A stretch of 64,000 nt of DNA from Halorubrum sodomense (GTDB lineage: Archaea > Halobacteriota > Halobacteria > Halobacteriales > Haloferacaceae), in NCBI RefSeq assembly GCF_900111935.1, contig NZ_FOYN01000005.1:1-64000 (forward strand). Direction: 5' to 3'. The notes beneath the pieces were generated by a model that was not told where the DNA came from, made no database searches, and was given only the letters and a program-made list of their open reading frames with translations. A program made the translations under genes and the position numbers. The first letter of the stretch is position 1. Each line of letters begins with the position of its first letter. This document shows, piece by piece, positions 1-8,414 of this stretch.

Positions 1-1
1 G

Positions 2-544
2 GCGCTGCTGCGCGTTTCCGCGCAGCAGCACCCGCAGTCCGGACACGCTGCGCTCGACAGCACGTTCTTCGACCGGCGACGTGCCTCCTCGTACTTTCGC
101 CAGCGGGCAGGACGGACGATACAGACGCTGAAAGTGACGACATTGACTGATGTGGAATCACTAGCTGTTCTCGACGTTCACATCACAGCGCGGTGGAAGC
201 ATGACACGAAGACGGGACCGCAGGTCGTCCGCCGAAACGCGGACGACCTGCAGTCCGTCGCCGCCGACAACGGCTTCCAAGACTGGCACACCGAGTACGA
301 AATCGCCGCACACGACATCGATTACCTCGTTCATTATCGCGGCTCGTCAGCGAACGCAGCCGCGAAAAACGCTCTGAACCGGGCAAAGGGCTACTCTCAG
401 CGGTGGATGGCCGAAACATCCTACTCGACAACCAAGCGCTCGCTCGGCGATGCCGTGCGAGCGCTTGGCTGGTATCGGCAGTTCCGTGAAATCGTCTTGA
501 TGTTCGCCATTACCAACATAGAACCACTGTGTGAGCCGCTGTAA
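2..544 (+). CDS. IS5-type transposase, C-terminal part, cut by window edge
   Basis: The frame is open from the first bases of the window to a TAA at 542-544, so the gene starts upstream of the window. A GTG at 134 would be only an internal start. The translation carries a DDE-like trio: ALDSTFF near the left edge, AADNGFQ in the middle and MAETSYS near the C terminus, which fits transposases of haloarchaeal IS5-family elements. It would act as the cut-and-paste enzyme of an insertion sequence. The right end of the element should lie just after the stop, around 550-577, where the neighbouring restriction-like gene is interrupted. The N-terminus is invisible, so whether the gene is intact is unknown. 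Family assignment is by motif pattern only. Confidence 0.8.
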   Translation, partial: ALLRVSAQQHPQSGHAALDSTFFDRRRASSYFRQRAGRTIQTLKVTTLTDVESLAVLDVHITARWKHDTKTGPQVVRRNADDLQSVAADNGFQDWHTEYEIAAHDIDYLVHYRGSSANAAAKNALNRAKGYSQRWMAETSYSTTKRSLGDAVRALGWYRQFREIVLMFAITNIEPLCEPL

Positions 545-562
545 CCGTGACTCAGCATCTAT

Positions 563-1000
563 TCAACACAGCACTGTATCTACCTCTGCTATATCGGAAA
601 CATCAAACCCATCAACTTTGCGTATCGTTCTGTCGTCATTGAGATATTCGTAGAGTTGGAAGGTATGGCCGTTCGTCAGAATTCCGTAATCTGCGCTCCC
701 TACACCAACTAAATATCCCTCTAATTGGTCTCGATCGGCGAGTTCAAGCTCGTGAGACGGTCGTTTCGTCTCACAAACGATGACAGGGAACGGTGGTTCA
801 CTATCATCAAAGCAGAGTAAATCCTTCTGGTCATCTTCGAAATTGACGTGACCCTCTCCTACGGTTCTAGACCACCCAAGGGCGTCCGTGAAGAGATGGT
901 CTACGAGACTATACCGAAAATCAAACTCACTTCCTTCCTGCCGGATTTCTTCGTATACTTTGATGAAGGCTTGGTGGAGGTCTCCAACTGAGGCTGGCAT
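563..1000 (-). pseudogene. HsdR-N-like PD-(D/E)XK nuclease fragment, truncated
   Basis: About 145 codons resemble the N-terminal nuclease domain found in type I restriction HsdR subunits and in Eco57I-type fused methylases. A DSEPPFPVIVCETKRPS segment supplies the acidic residue plus ExK, and a following DQLEGYL resembles the Q-x3-Y motif of this nuclease group. Full proteins are several hundred residues or more, so this is only a domain. The frame stops 19 bp from the end of the transposase gene, and the last codons are probably insertion-sequence DNA, so the gene looks cut by the insertion. ATG at 1000 is preferred over the TTG at 1021 because a TATA-like box at 1027-1033 fits a leaderless start there. 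It is much less GC-rich than the rest of the window, consistent with recent acquisition. Confidence 0.6.
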
Positions 1001-1026
1001 TAATCCACTGTTGATATCCAACTGGT

Positions 1027-1033
1027 TATAATT
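1027..1033 (-). promoter_or_regulatory. TATA-like box for the nuclease fragment
   Basis: On the minus strand this reads AATTATA, centred 30 bp before the ATG at 1000. That matches the usual archaeal TATA-to-start spacing for a leaderless transcript and supports ATG 1000 over TTG 1021. Confidence 0.4.
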
Positions 1034-1096
1034 TGTTTGACTCCTATGAGGCTAGGGGTGCTTATTATCCGACTTCACGGACACAGAGGCACGGGG

Positions 1097-1137
1097 TTAG
1101 TATTAGACCACATTCAGACGATATCATGTGGTACTAA
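1097..1137. repeat. Interrupted inverted repeat in the accessory gap
   Basis: TTAGTA (1097-1102) and CCACAT (1108-1113) are mirrored by ATGTGG (1126-1131) and TACTAA (1132-1137). The right arms are contiguous; the left arms are separated by 5 bp. It could be an operator for the neighbouring gene, a recombinase arm site near the tRNA, or an insertion-sequence relic. The rest of 1001-1213 has no credible gene. Confidence 0.45.
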
Positions 1138-1153
1138 TCATGAATTGCTGCGA

Positions 1154-1175
1154 CGGGTACGGTGGAATTCGAACC
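1154..1175 (-). repeat. Degenerate copy of the tRNA-Arg 3' end (att-like)
   Basis: These 22 bp match the 3' end of the adjacent tRNA-Arg gene (1214-1235) at 19 of 22 positions. They cover the discriminator base, the acceptor 3' strand and the start of the T arm, in the same orientation. Tyrosine-recombinase elements that integrate into tRNA 3' ends leave such duplications as attL/attR. No integrase is visible in the window, so this is read as a relic of integration next to the tRNA. Confidence 0.5.
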
Positions 1176-1213
1176 AAAATCAGACGCACTCGCTCGCTTC
1201 GCTCCTCGCTGTA

Positions 1214-1288
1214 CGGGCACAGTGGGATTCGAACCCACGACCGTCGGATTAGAAGTCCGACGCTCTATCCGGGCTGAGCTATGTGCCC
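1214..1288 (-). tRNA. tRNA-Arg (anticodon UCU)
   Basis: On the minus strand the gene starts GGGCACA and ends TGTGCCC plus discriminator G. The acceptor arms pair perfectly. The anticodon stem TCGGA/TCCGA encloses the loop CTTCTAA, giving anticodon TCT (arginine AGA codons). The T arm contains GGTTCGAATCC. No CCA is encoded, as is usual in archaea. It marks the boundary between the AT-richer accessory scar on the left and the core-like genes on the right. Confidence 0.95.
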
Positions 1289-1388
1289 TCATCAACTCCT
1301 GATCCCCCGAGTCTAAAAAACGCCCGCGGTTCGCGCCGCCCGCGGGCCAACAGCAGACCTAAGTCCGCGAGCGGAGTATCCGCCGGTA

Positions 1389-2033
1389 ATGAACGTTATC
1401 GGAACCGTCGGCCTCCCCGGCAGCGGGAAGGGGGAGGCGGCGAACGTGGCCGAGGCGGCGGACATCCCCGTCGTCGTCATGGGCGACGTGATCCGCGCCG
1501 AGTGCCGCCGCCGCGACCTCGACCCCGCCGAGCATCACGGCCGGATCGCGCAGGCGCTCCGCGAGGAGGAGGGCGACGACGCCATCGCCGCCCGGACGCT
1601 CCCCCGGATTCGGGAGGCCGCGACCGAGAGCGACCGCGGCGACACCGTCCTCGTGGACGGCCTCCGCTCGACCGTCGAACTCGACCGCTTCCGCGAGGCG
1701 TTCGGCGACGACTTCACGCTCGTCGCGATCCGGGCGCCGTTCGAGCTCCGGGCCGAGCGACTGGGCGAGCGCGGCCGCGACGACTCCGACTCCGACCTGG
1801 AGGCGCTCCGCGAGCGCGACGAGCGCGAGATCGACCTCGGCCTCGGCGAGACCTTAGAGCGGGCCGACGTCGAGATCGACAACACCGACAGCCTCGCGGC
1901 GTTCCGCGAGCGCGTCCGCCAGGTGCTGGGCGTCGACGACGAGGGGGCGGAGCCGGACCGCTCCGACGACGAGGCCGCCGAGACGCCTGCCGCCGACGCC
2001 GAGGCGCCCGAGGCCGGAGGTGACGGCGCGTGA
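1389..2033 (+). CDS. UPF0200 family P-loop nucleoside kinase-like protein
   Basis: A 214-residue protein begins with MNVIGTVGLPGSGKGE, a P-loop at residues 8-16 typical of the archaeal UPF0200 family, which is related to dephospho-CoA kinase and adenylate kinase. The exact substrate is not established. The family core is about 180 residues; here it is followed by an Asp/Glu/Ala-rich tail from about residue 178. Its stop overlaps the GTG start of the UPF0201 gene, so the two are probably translationally coupled. This pairing is common in archaea. ATG 1389 is the first start in frame after the tRNA region. Confidence 0.85.
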   Translation: MNVIGTVGLPGSGKGEAANVAEAADIPVVVMGDVIRAECRRRDLDPAEHHGRIAQALREEEGDDAIAARTLPRIREAATESDRGDTVLVDGLRSTVELDRFREAFGDDFTLVAIRAPFELRAERLGERGRDDSDSDLEALRERDEREIDLGLGETLERADVEIDNTDSLAAFRERVRQVLGVDDEGAEPDRSDDEAAETPAADAEAPEAGGDGA

Positions 2034-2482
2034 TATACAGCGTCGACGTCCGGATCGAGACGCCGGTTCACGACACCGAGGTGACCGACCGAGTCACCGA
2101 CGCGGTGGCGAACGTCTTCCCCGACGCCGAGCCGGTCCACGAGGACGGGCGACTCGTCTCCGAGACCCACAGCCTCGACGCCTTCTCCGACGTGCTCCAC
2201 GAACAGGAGATACTCGACACCGCCCGGCGCGTCTTCCTGCAGAACCGCACCGACGAGGGGTTCGCCTTCTCGCTGAAGAAGCAGGCGGCGCTCGAGGGCG
2301 TCGTCAACTTCGCGGTCGGCGAGCCCGACGAGCTGGGCGAGATCGACGTCGAGGTGCGCGTCCGAGAGCCGGACGTCGAGTCGTTCATCGACTACGTCGC
2401 GCCCGAGACGGACGAGGGCCAGCCGGTCGACCCCGTTCGCGAGTACGGCGACCGGTTCGACCCCGAGGACGAGGCGCACTGA
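2030..2482 (+). CDS. UPF0201 family RNA-binding-like protein
   Basis: A 150-residue protein of the archaeal UPF0201 family (COG1325), whose fold resembles RNA-binding proteins. Its biochemical role is not proven. Recognisable features are the N-terminal strand MIYSVDVRIETPVHDTE and the segment LQNRTDEGFAFSLKKQAA around the middle. It starts with GTG overlapping the TGA of the preceding UPF0200 gene by 4 bp, indicating one transcript. It ends convergently with the membrane protein gene, 38 bp away. Confidence 0.85.
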   Translation: MIYSVDVRIETPVHDTEVTDRVTDAVANVFPDAEPVHEDGRLVSETHSLDAFSDVLHEQEILDTARRVFLQNRTDEGFAFSLKKQAALEGVVNFAVGEPDELGEIDVEVRVREPDVESFIDYVAPETDEGQPVDPVREYGDRFDPEDEAH

Positions 2483-2520
2483 GGCGTCGAACGGCGCGCG
2501 AACGCGTCCGGTTTTCCGAT

Positions 2521-3123
2521 TCAGTCACCCAACAGCGACGAGCCCGCACCGCCTATCGCGCCGAAGGCGGCCGGGTAGACGGCGCCGGCGAGGAGGACGG
2601 CGGTGACGACGTCGGGGGCCACGCTCCCGTCGCCGACCGCGTACCGGAACAGGAACGCGCCGACGAGCGCGAGCGGGAGGTAGCCGGCGGCGACGAGCGC
2701 GCCCGAGCGGACGCCGTCGAGCGGGGCGTCCGCGCCGGCGACCCGCCCCGCGACGAGGCCGGCGACGAGCAGCAGGAGCGGCGGGACTACGAGCAGGAAC
2801 CCCGCGCCCTCGGCCTCCATGAGGATGTTCCGCGAGGACGTGCCCCCGAACAGCGCGGGGAACACGGTCTCGACGAAGTGAGCGTTGTAGAACATCCAGC
2901 CGGACACCTGCCACGCCGAGATGGGGTCGCCGCCGAACAGCTCGGCGAGGAAGTTGAGCCCGGACAGCCCCTCCTCGATCCGGCCGCTCTGCGTGACGTA
3001 GACGGACAGGTAGCCGAGGAGGTAGGCGGCGGCGCCGGCGACCGCGCCGCCGAGCGCCTCTCGCGCGATGTTCCGATTCGAACCCGTCGTCGCGGTCGTT
3101 CCACCTGTCGGTGACGAGGACAT
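2521..3123 (-). CDS. Haloarchaeal multi-pass membrane protein, unknown function
   Basis: About 200 residues with roughly four to five hydrophobic segments: one near residues 20-45 (GGAVAGAAAYLLGYLSVYV), then a central amphipathic region with WQVSGWMFYNAHFVETV, then three strongly hydrophobic stretches to the C-terminus. The N-terminus is Ser/Thr/Gly-rich and probably cytoplasmic. I chose the ATG at 3123 because the upstream extension to 3186 is not hydrophobic and has atypical codon use. It resembles small membrane proteins widespread in Halobacteria for which no function is known to me. Transcribed alone, convergent to UPF0201. Confidence 0.7.
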   Translation of the reverse strand: MSSSPTGGTTATTGSNRNIAREALGGAVAGAAAYLLGYLSVYVTQSGRIEEGLSGLNFLAELFGGDPISAWQVSGWMFYNAHFVETVFPALFGGTSSRNILMEAEGAGFLLVVPPLLLLVAGLVAGRVAGADAPLDGVRSGALVAAGYLPLALVGAFLFRYAVGDGSVAPDVVTAVLLAGAVYPAAFGAIGGAGSSLLGD

Positions 3124-3234
3124 GCGCCCGGGATCGTTTCGGACGCGGTAAGTGTTTGTTGGGTCGCAGTCACGCCGGTAATTCAACTGAAACGGCCGGT
3201 GAAACCTCCGCAGACGGCGAAAATCCCGCGCCGA

Positions 3235-3828
3235 TCACGCGGTCGCCGCTCGCCACTCGTCCTGCGAGATCGTGTACCGGACCTCGTCGTGGACGCTCCC
3301 GTCGGCGAAGGTCAACTGATTCCGGAGCCGCCCCTCGCGCCGGCCGCCGAACCGGTCGACGTACTTCTCGATCGCGCGCCGCGACTGCTCGTTGTCGGGG
3401 TGGTGGCTCACCGCGACGACGTCTAAGTCGAGGTCGTCGAACGCGACCTCGACGAGCGCGGCGGCGCGCTCGCCGGAGTAGCCGCGCCCCCAGAACCGCT
3501 TCCGGAGCCACGTGCCGAGGACCGCCGTGCGCCGCTCCCAGTCGACCTCGAAGCCGCCGAAACCGGCGATCTCTCCCGCGCCGTCTTCCCCCCCGCGGGG
3601 CCGGATCACGTAGCTCGCCGCCTCGCCGTCCTCGAAGCGCTCGCGGCCGCGTTCGAGGAACTCCAGCGTCTCCTGCTTCGTCTCGTGGGGGTCCCACGTG
3701 ACGTACTCGGTCACCGCCTCGATCCCGGGGTCCGACGAGCAGATCCGGTAGCACGTGTCGAGGTCGACGTTCTCGGGTCCCCGCGCCTCCAGCCGGAGCC
3801 GGTCGGTCTCGATCGTCTCGGGGAACAC
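3235..3828 (-). CDS. GNAT N-acetyltransferase, RimJ/RimL-like
   Basis: A 197-residue protein of the RimJ/RimL branch of GNAT acetyltransferases, which move acetyl from acetyl-CoA to an amine. It opens with the typical ETIETDRLRLEA strand and contains a FWGRGYSGERAAAL segment (about residues 131-144), the Q/RxxGxG/A-type acetyl-CoA pyrophosphate loop, followed by a late NEQSRRAIEK helix also typical of the group. The substrate cannot be read from sequence; ribosomal proteins, metabolites and drugs are all acetylated by relatives. It stands alone between two minus-strand genes. Confidence 0.8.
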   Translation of the reverse strand: MFPETIETDRLRLEARGPENVDLDTCYRICSSDPGIEAVTEYVTWDPHETKQETLEFLERGRERFEDGEAASYVIRPRGGEDGAGEIAGFGGFEVDWERRTAVLGTWLRKRFWGRGYSGERAAALVEVAFDDLDLDVVAVSHHPDNEQSRRAIEKYVDRFGGRREGRLRNQLTFADGSVHDEVRYTISQDEWRAATA

Positions 3829-3903
3829 ACCGGTGCCGACGGCGGCGGACGGATAAACTCTACCGGCGGTCTGGGATCCGTTTCCACGGTCCGACCGGCG
3901 CGT

Positions 3904-4836
3904 TCAGCCGTCGAGCGCGTCGGCGAGGTCGGCGCCCACGTCCGCGATCGCGTCGCGGGCGCGGTCGACCTCTCGCATCGTCATGAACCCGTGGACCATC
4001 GCGGGGTAGTTCTCGTAGCGCGTCGCGACGCCGTCCGCGACCAGCCGCTCCGCGTATGCCGTCCCGCCGTCCCTGAGCGGATCGAAGCCGGCGGTGACGA
4101 CCGTCGCGGGCGCGACGCCGGAGAGGTCGCCGGCGTTGATCGGGTCGGCGTACGGGTTCCGGCGGTGGATATCGTTCCGGTAGTAGCAGTCGGAGAACCA
4201 CTCGATGTCCTCGCGCGAGAGGACGACCCCGGCGTGTTCGCGCACCGACTCCTGCTCGGGGTCGACGCCGATTCCCGGGTAGAGAAGCGCCTGGTGGGCG
4301 ACGTCGGGGCCGTCGCGCTCGGCGGCCATGAGCGCCGCCACGGCGGCGAGGTTGCCGCCGGCGGAGTCGCCCGCGACCGCGACCTCCCCGGTGCCGCGGA
4401 GCCGCTCCGTCGACGCCGCCGCCCACTCGACGGCGGCGTACGCGTCCTCGACCGCGGCGGGGAACGGGTGCTCCGGCGCGAGGCGGTACTCGACGGAGAG
4501 CACCGCACAGCCGCTCTCGCGCGTCAGGTGCCGGCAGAGCCAGTCGTGCGTCTCGACGCTCCCGAGGACGAACCCGCCGCCGTGGAAGAAGACGACGGTC
4601 GGATAGGGCGGGTCGCCGTCCGGGAGGTACAGGCGCGCGTCCAACTCGCCCGCGGGCCCCGGAACCGTCACCGACTCGATCGCCCCGATGCTCGGCGGAT
4701 TCCGGTTCTGAAGCCGCGACAGGGGACCGGTCAGGAGCCGGAGCAGTTTCAGCTTGTAGCGGCCGTGCGGCAGCGGGATCCGCGACTGGCGGGCGGCTGC
4801 GCGCTTCGCCTGCGGATCGATCTGGTCGGCGCTCAC
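3904..4836 (-). CDS. Alpha/beta hydrolase, hormone-sensitive-lipase type esterase
   Basis: A 310-residue esterase/lipase of the HSL group. The oxyanion-hole motif HGGG is at residues 85-88, the nucleophile elbow GDSAGG has Ser158, the acid is probably in GFDPLRDGG near residue 253, and the His is in MVHGFM near 283. Such enzymes hydrolyse short-chain carboxylic esters in the cytoplasm. No signal peptide is seen. A second enzyme of the same family lies at 59514-60461, sharing VEYRLAPEHPFP-type and VTAGFDPLRD segments. Length is standard for the family. ATG at 4836 gives a short charged N-terminus before the cap helices. Confidence 0.88.
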   Translation of the reverse strand: MSADQIDPQAKRAAARQSRIPLPHGRYKLKLLRLLTGPLSRLQNRNPPSIGAIESVTVPGPAGELDARLYLPDGDPPYPTVVFFHGGGFVLGSVETHDWLCRHLTRESGCAVLSVEYRLAPEHPFPAAVEDAYAAVEWAAASTERLRGTGEVAVAGDSAGGNLAAVAALMAAERDGPDVAHQALLYPGIGVDPEQESVREHAGVVLSREDIEWFSDCYYRNDIHRRNPYADPINAGDLSGVAPATVVTAGFDPLRDGGTAYAERLVADGVATRYENYPAMVHGFMTMREVDRARDAIADVGADLADALDG

Positions 4837-4915
4837 GTCGTGGGAGTCGTCGGGCCGCCGACAAGACGGTTGCGGCGGGACGCCGGCGGGCGGCGATCGG
4901 TCGCAGCCGCGACGC

Positions 4916-5836
4916 TCACCGCACCAGCTCGGCCGCTCGCAGTTCTTCCCGGATCGCGTCGCGTTTCACCAGGGCGAAGCCGACGCAGATGATCAGGAAG
5001 CCGGCGACCGTCGTGGGGGTGATCCCCTCATCGAGGACGAGCCAGCCGACGACGGCCGCGAACACCGGCGCGACGTAGGAGACGAGGTTGATCTCTATCG
5101 GGCCGAGCCGGTCGAGCAGGTCGAAGTAGATGAGGAACCCGATCCCGCTCGCGACGATCGAGAGGTAGCCCAAGGCGAGCAGCGACTCGGCGTTCCAGGC
5201 CGCGTCGGCGACCGACTCGCCGAGCGCGAGCGAGATCAGGTGCGTGAGTCCGGCGCCGAGCAGCATCGCCCACGCCTCCATCGTCTCGATGGCGATATCG
5301 GCCTCGGAGGCCCGAGAGAGCACGGACCCGAGCGCGAACGACGCCGCCGCGAGCAACACGAGGAGCTTCGAGACGGTGCCGCCGCCGGCGAGGTTCGCGG
5401 GGTCCGGGTTCGCGAGGACGACCGCGCCGACGAGTCCGATACCGAGACCGAGCGCGCCGACGGCGGTCAGGCGCTCCGCGGGGAGGAAGGCCCGCGCGAA
5501 GACGGTGGTCAAAAGCGGCGAGAGGCTGACGATGACGGCCGCGACCGCGCTGGTCACCGCGGGGTCGGTCTCACCGATGAACAGGAACGAGTGGTAGGCG
5601 GCGATGATGAACACGGCCCCGGAAGCGACCTCCAGCCACTGGTCGCGCCCGCGGGGGATCGGGTCGTCGACGGCGTACGCCGCGTACGCGAGCATTACCA
5701 GACCGGCCACGTCGTACCGGAACGCCGCGAACAGCACCGGCGGGAAGTACGCCAGCCCCGCCTTGATCGCGACGAACGCGGAGCCCCACGCGGCGGCGAG
5801 GACGAGAAACAGCGAGAGGTTTCTGAGACGGCTCAC
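4916..5836 (-). CDS. EamA/DMT-family transporter
   Basis: About 306 residues with ten hydrophobic helices in two halves, the arrangement of drug/metabolite transporters with tandem EamA domains. The first helix (LSLFLVLAAAWGSAFVAIKAG) has the typical W-x-x-x-F-x-x-x-K pattern and the second half repeats it. Substrates range from amino acids to nucleotide precursors and cannot be assigned. A longer frame to a TTG at 5863 exists, but GTG at 5836 (MSRLRNLSLF) gives a normal short N-terminus. It lies downstream of the HTH regulator at 6000-6659, separated by a tandem repeat. Confidence 0.83.
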   Translation of the reverse strand: MSRLRNLSLFLVLAAAWGSAFVAIKAGLAYFPPVLFAAFRYDVAGLVMLAYAAYAVDDPIPRGRDQWLEVASGAVFIIAAYHSFLFIGETDPAVTSAVAAVIVSLSPLLTTVFARAFLPAERLTAVGALGLGIGLVGAVVLANPDPANLAGGGTVSKLLVLLAAASFALGSVLSRASEADIAIETMEAWAMLLGAGLTHLISLALGESVADAAWNAESLLALGYLSIVASGIGFLIYFDLLDRLGPIEINLVSYVAPVFAAVVGWLVLDEGITPTTVAGFLIICVGFALVKRDAIREELRAAELVR

Positions 5837-5923
5837 GTCCGCCCTCGTCCGGCGCCGAGCCAAAAGCTTCCGGAAACGGCCGCGGTCGCTGGATCGGCTC
5901 GGCGCCGGGCGCGCAGTGCGACG

Positions 5924-5991
5924 GACGCCCGGGGAGCGTGACAGTCCGGGGAGCGTGACAGCCCGGGCAGCGTGACAGCCCGGGCAGCGTG
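5924..5991. repeat. 17-bp tandem repeat, four units
   Basis: Four head-to-tail 17-bp units run from 5924 to 5991. The last two (5958-5974 and 5975-5991) are identical (ACAGCCCGGGCAGCGTG), the first two are variants ending GGGGAGCGTG, and a partial fifth unit follows. The identical units contain the palindrome GCCCGGGC. The array fills the gap between the regulator stop (6000-6002) and the transporter start. It may be a slippage product or a multi-site operator. Confidence 0.85.
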
Positions 5992-5999
5992 ACGGGCCG

Positions 6000-6659
6000 T
6001 TAGCGGACCTGATACCCGTCGGCGTCGCGGGCGACGACGCCCACGTCGGAGAGCCGACGGAGCGCGCCCTCGACCGTCGACTCCCGTGCGCCGACCTCGT
6101 CGGCGACCGCGGCGGGCGTGCCGTCGGTCTCGACCACCGCGGCGATGACGGCCGCGAAAAAGCGGCTGTCTGCCTGCCCGCCGAGTCGATCGTCGATCTC
6201 GGCGAGGGTGTCCTCGACGCGACCCTGAACCCACCGCTGGGCGAGCGAGAGCTCGCGGTCGAGGTCCTGGAGGCGCGTGAACTCCTCCGCGAGTTCCGCG
6301 AGGCCGCCGGTCGCGCCCGATCCGTCCGGTGCCTCGATCGAGAGGTGGGGACACCGTCCGGACATGTCGAGGCTGTTCTTCGCCGGGTACGCGCTCTTCG
6401 CGCCGAAGCCGTACGGCGAGACGCTGACCTCCAGCCGGAGGCTGCGCGCGATCCGGAAGTACTTCCGCCGCTGGTCGTCCGTCGTCGACTCGACGAGACC
6501 GGCCTCCTCCAGCTTCCGCAGGTGGTCGATCACCGCCTTCGGGCTCACGTCGAGGTACTCCGAGATCTCCGTGACGTAGCACGGCTTGGTAGCGAGAAGC
6601 CGGAGGATGCGTCGCCGGTTCTCGTTGCCGAGGAGATCGAGCAGTACCGCGGAGTCCAT
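6000..6659 (-). CDS. ArsR-type winged-helix transcriptional regulator
   Basis: A 219-residue regulator. The N-terminal winged helix has LLGNENRRRILRLL and then YVTEISEYLDVSPKAVIDHLRKLEEAGLVES, the helix-turn-helix and wing of ArsR/TrmB-like archaeal regulators. A middle segment with FGAKSAYPAKNSLDM is followed by a coiled helix and a second small winged-helix-like domain at the C-terminus (about residues 150-219). ATG at 6659 is supported by a TATA-like box 27 bp upstream; the frame continues far upstream only by chance. It is divergent from gpmI, so either gpmI or the downstream transporter could be a target. No effector-binding motif is recognised. Confidence 0.85.
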   Translation of the reverse strand: MDSAVLLDLLGNENRRRILRLLATKPCYVTEISEYLDVSPKAVIDHLRKLEEAGLVESTTDDQRRKYFRIARSLRLEVSVSPYGFGAKSAYPAKNSLDMSGRCPHLSIEAPDGSGATGGLAELAEEFTRLQDLDRELSLAQRWVQGRVEDTLAEIDDRLGGQADSRFFAAVIAAVVETDGTPAAVADEVGARESTVEGALRRLSDVGVVARDADGYQVR

Positions 6660-6683
6660 TAACGTGTGGTTAGCGTTCAGCGG

Positions 6684-6689
6684 ATAAAA
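6684..6689 (-). promoter_or_regulatory. TATA-like box of the ArsR-type regulator
   Basis: Minus strand TTTTAT, centred about 27 bp before the ATG at 6659, implying a leaderless transcript. Confidence 0.5.
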
Positions 6690-6795
6690 GGTTGGCTTCC
6701 GGCGACGACGGTCGGCCGAGCGAGTGGGGCCGCCGGGAGAGCGGCGAGACGGCACCCACCGAAGGGTAGTTACCCCCCGGGCGGCACGCTGGGGT

Positions 6796-8313
<1,518 letters not shown>

Positions 8314-8383
8314 CCCGGCGGCGCCCGCGACCGCAGCCGAATAAACGATAAACTCGGGATAGATTCCCGCCCGTTCCACGGCG

Positions 8384-8391
8384 TTTTAATA
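8384..8391 (+). promoter_or_regulatory. TATA-like box of the thiolase gene
   Basis: TTTTAATA centred 27 bp before the ATG at 8415; predicts a leaderless transcript separate from gpmI. Confidence 0.55.
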
Positions 8392-8414
8392 CGCGGTCCC
8401 GTCTGTGATCGTTC

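Noticed and set aside
1183-1210. CGCTTCG-rich tract before tRNA-Arg as a fourth copy of the three-hairpin element
   Set aside because: It resembles only a short CTCGCTCGCTTCGCTC-type piece of copy B; no stem III arms or conserved core are present.
5240-5941. Plus-strand frame antisense to the EamA transporter
   Set aside because: No motif, and Arg/Glu-rich as expected from the opposite strand of a GC-rich gene.
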